Assembly: GCA_030607345.1 (NCBI GenBank)
Contig: JAUWKC010000072.1
Location: 1 to 7,717 of the forward strand
Source of the DNA: Planctomycetota bacterium
GTDB taxonomy: Bacteria; Planctomycetota; Phycisphaerae; Sedimentisphaerales; SG8-4
Reading direction: 5' to 3'
DNA: 7,717 nt
This document shows positions 6,932 through 7,717 of this stretch, piece by piece; positions within the stretch are counted from its first letter, which is position 1; each line of letters starts with the position of its first letter. The translations under genes were made by a program, and so were the position numbers. The notes under the pieces are model-generated. The model was not told the origin of the DNA and did not search any database. It worked only from the letters and a program-made list of their open reading frames with translations.

Positions 6932-7460
6932 ATGCAGGCCAACAAAGACAAAATCCTCAAAAAGAAAAACATCGCTCTTATAAAGACGCCGCAGGAGGCC
7001 GAAAATACACACCACACGCCGCTCTTTTCGGAGATTATCAGCGAGTTTATGGCGATGGCAGCACAGAAGGCTGACACACCAGCTCGACGCGTTGCTTGTG
7101 CTGAAAAACACACAAGGCCGGAGCAAAAAATTGGACGGTCTAATCGAGCATCTCTGCGGGCGGCTCGGCAGCCAGCTCGTCTTCGACGTCGCCGTGGTGG
7201 ATATTTATATCCAGAAGGTTACGTTTATTCTCCGGGCCGGTTATCCGCAGAAAATCCGAAGACGTTGGGTCGAGAGGATAATCGCGAACCAGCAGCCGGA
7301 CGGAGGCTGGAACGACAGGTGGTTTTGTTTCACTTCCGATACGCGAAGGCCCGTGTTTGGCTTATCGACTCCGCCGAGCAATCAGCACGCCACGCTCCAG
7401 GCCCTAACGGCATTGTACCTGGCGAAATACCGCTATCCGGAGCATTTCAGCCTCAATTAA
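6932..7460 (+). pseudogene. Frameshifted terpenoid-cyclase-like (alpha/alpha toroid) protein remnant
   Basis: Two frames appear to form one protein. Frame 2 from ATG 6932 reads 'MQANKDKILKKKNIALIKT' to 'PLFSEIISEFMAMAAQ'. Frame 3 then continues from about 7068 with 'RLTHQLDALLVLKN', 'KKLDGLIEHLCGRLG', 'LVFDVAVVDIYIQKVTF' and 'RRRWVERIIANQQPDGGW', ending 'HATLQALTALYLAKYRYPEHF' before TAA (7458-7460). Removing one A in AGAAGG (7065-7070) would join them. 'QQPDGGW' is the type of motif found in terpenoid cyclase and prenyltransferase toroid repeats, but the protein is much shorter than those enzymes and no catalytic motif is visible, so no reaction is claimed. There is no Shine-Dalgarno site, and a stop (6905-6907) closes the frame upstream. 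Gene callers would report only fragments such as 7092-7460 (TTG start). Sequence error is an alternative to decay. Confidence 0.5.
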
Positions 7461-7717
7461 AACGCCGTGCTGTACCGCACCCGCCCCAAATCCTCACCAA
7501 CAGCCGGCTTGCGAAATACGAACAAATGCTCGTGCATAATTTCCGTATGGTACTTATAGTGGTACCTTCGGGAAATGGGTAGGCGGGATTGCAGTGGCGA
7601 CCTGTGGCCGCAGGGGGACACTGGCCTGTGCCGCCATAATGGTTTGAACTTGCGCGAAATTGACGAAATCTGCGGTATTTTCAGGCTGGGGATGCGGCGC
7701 AAGTGATTATGTGAAAA
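7461..7717. other. Apparently non-coding end of window with a GC-rich patch
   Basis: No convincing gene is seen. A 43-codon plus-strand frame starts at ATG 7575 and an 81-codon minus-strand frame covers 7457-7702; neither has a start signal or recognisable protein pattern. Within it, 7591-7636 is strikingly GC-rich and carries TGGCG (7595-7599) facing CGCCA (7632-7636) and a direct repeat CCTGTG (7601-7606, 7625-7630). It may be a small interspersed element. Confidence 0.4.

Noticed and set aside
7457..7702. 81-codon minus-strand frame at the right end
   Set aside because: No ribosome binding site, odd composition, overlap with the end of the plus-strand remnant, and no family pattern.

Overview
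The window looks like a chromosomal segment from a planctomycete, most likely of the Phycisphaerae. This is an inference, not a database result. The support is a secreted GLUG-repeat protein ending in a two-repeat dockerin-like tail with 'HFAGRWL' and 'FCEHWL' helices, a combination common in that class, and a 684-residue duplicated TPR protein whose style also fits it. No ribosomal RNA or other decisive marker is present.

Layout. (1) 1-1829, plus strand: the 3' part of a large GLUG-repeat surface or secreted protein gene that enters from the left. Its reading frame is broken at about 976-980 and probably also near 85-103, so it is either a pseudogene or carries sequence errors. (2) 1830-2032: an intergenic gap between convergent genes with no clear terminator. 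(3) 2033-4267, minus strand: rnr, encoding a full-length RNase R with all visible catalytic aspartates. (4) 4268-4377: a gap holding a strong rho-independent terminator for rpsT and a 17-bp direct repeat. (5) 4378-4659, minus strand: rpsT, ribosomal protein S20, with a GTG start and a good Shine-Dalgarno site. (6) 4761-6815, minus strand: a cytoplasmic TPR scaffold-type protein built from an internal duplication of about 175 residues plus a C-terminal TPR array, with a recognisable promoter upstream. (7) 6932-7460, plus strand: a frameshifted, probably shortened gene whose C-terminal half has a 'QQPDGGW' motif like those of terpenoid-cyclase/prenyltransferase (alpha/alpha toroid) repeats. (8) 7461-7717: apparently non-coding, with one GC-rich patch that may be an interspersed repeat.

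The minus-strand block reads TPR gene -> rpsT -> rnr. It combines translation (S20) and RNA turnover/quality control (RNase R) with a protein of unknown function. The gaps of about 100 bp and the terminator after rpsT suggest separate or partly coupled transcription units rather than a tight operon. The two damaged plus-strand genes flank this intact block. That contrast, with long intact genes in the middle and two broken genes at the edges, is the most notable feature of the window. I found no convincing new defence, mobile or regulatory system.
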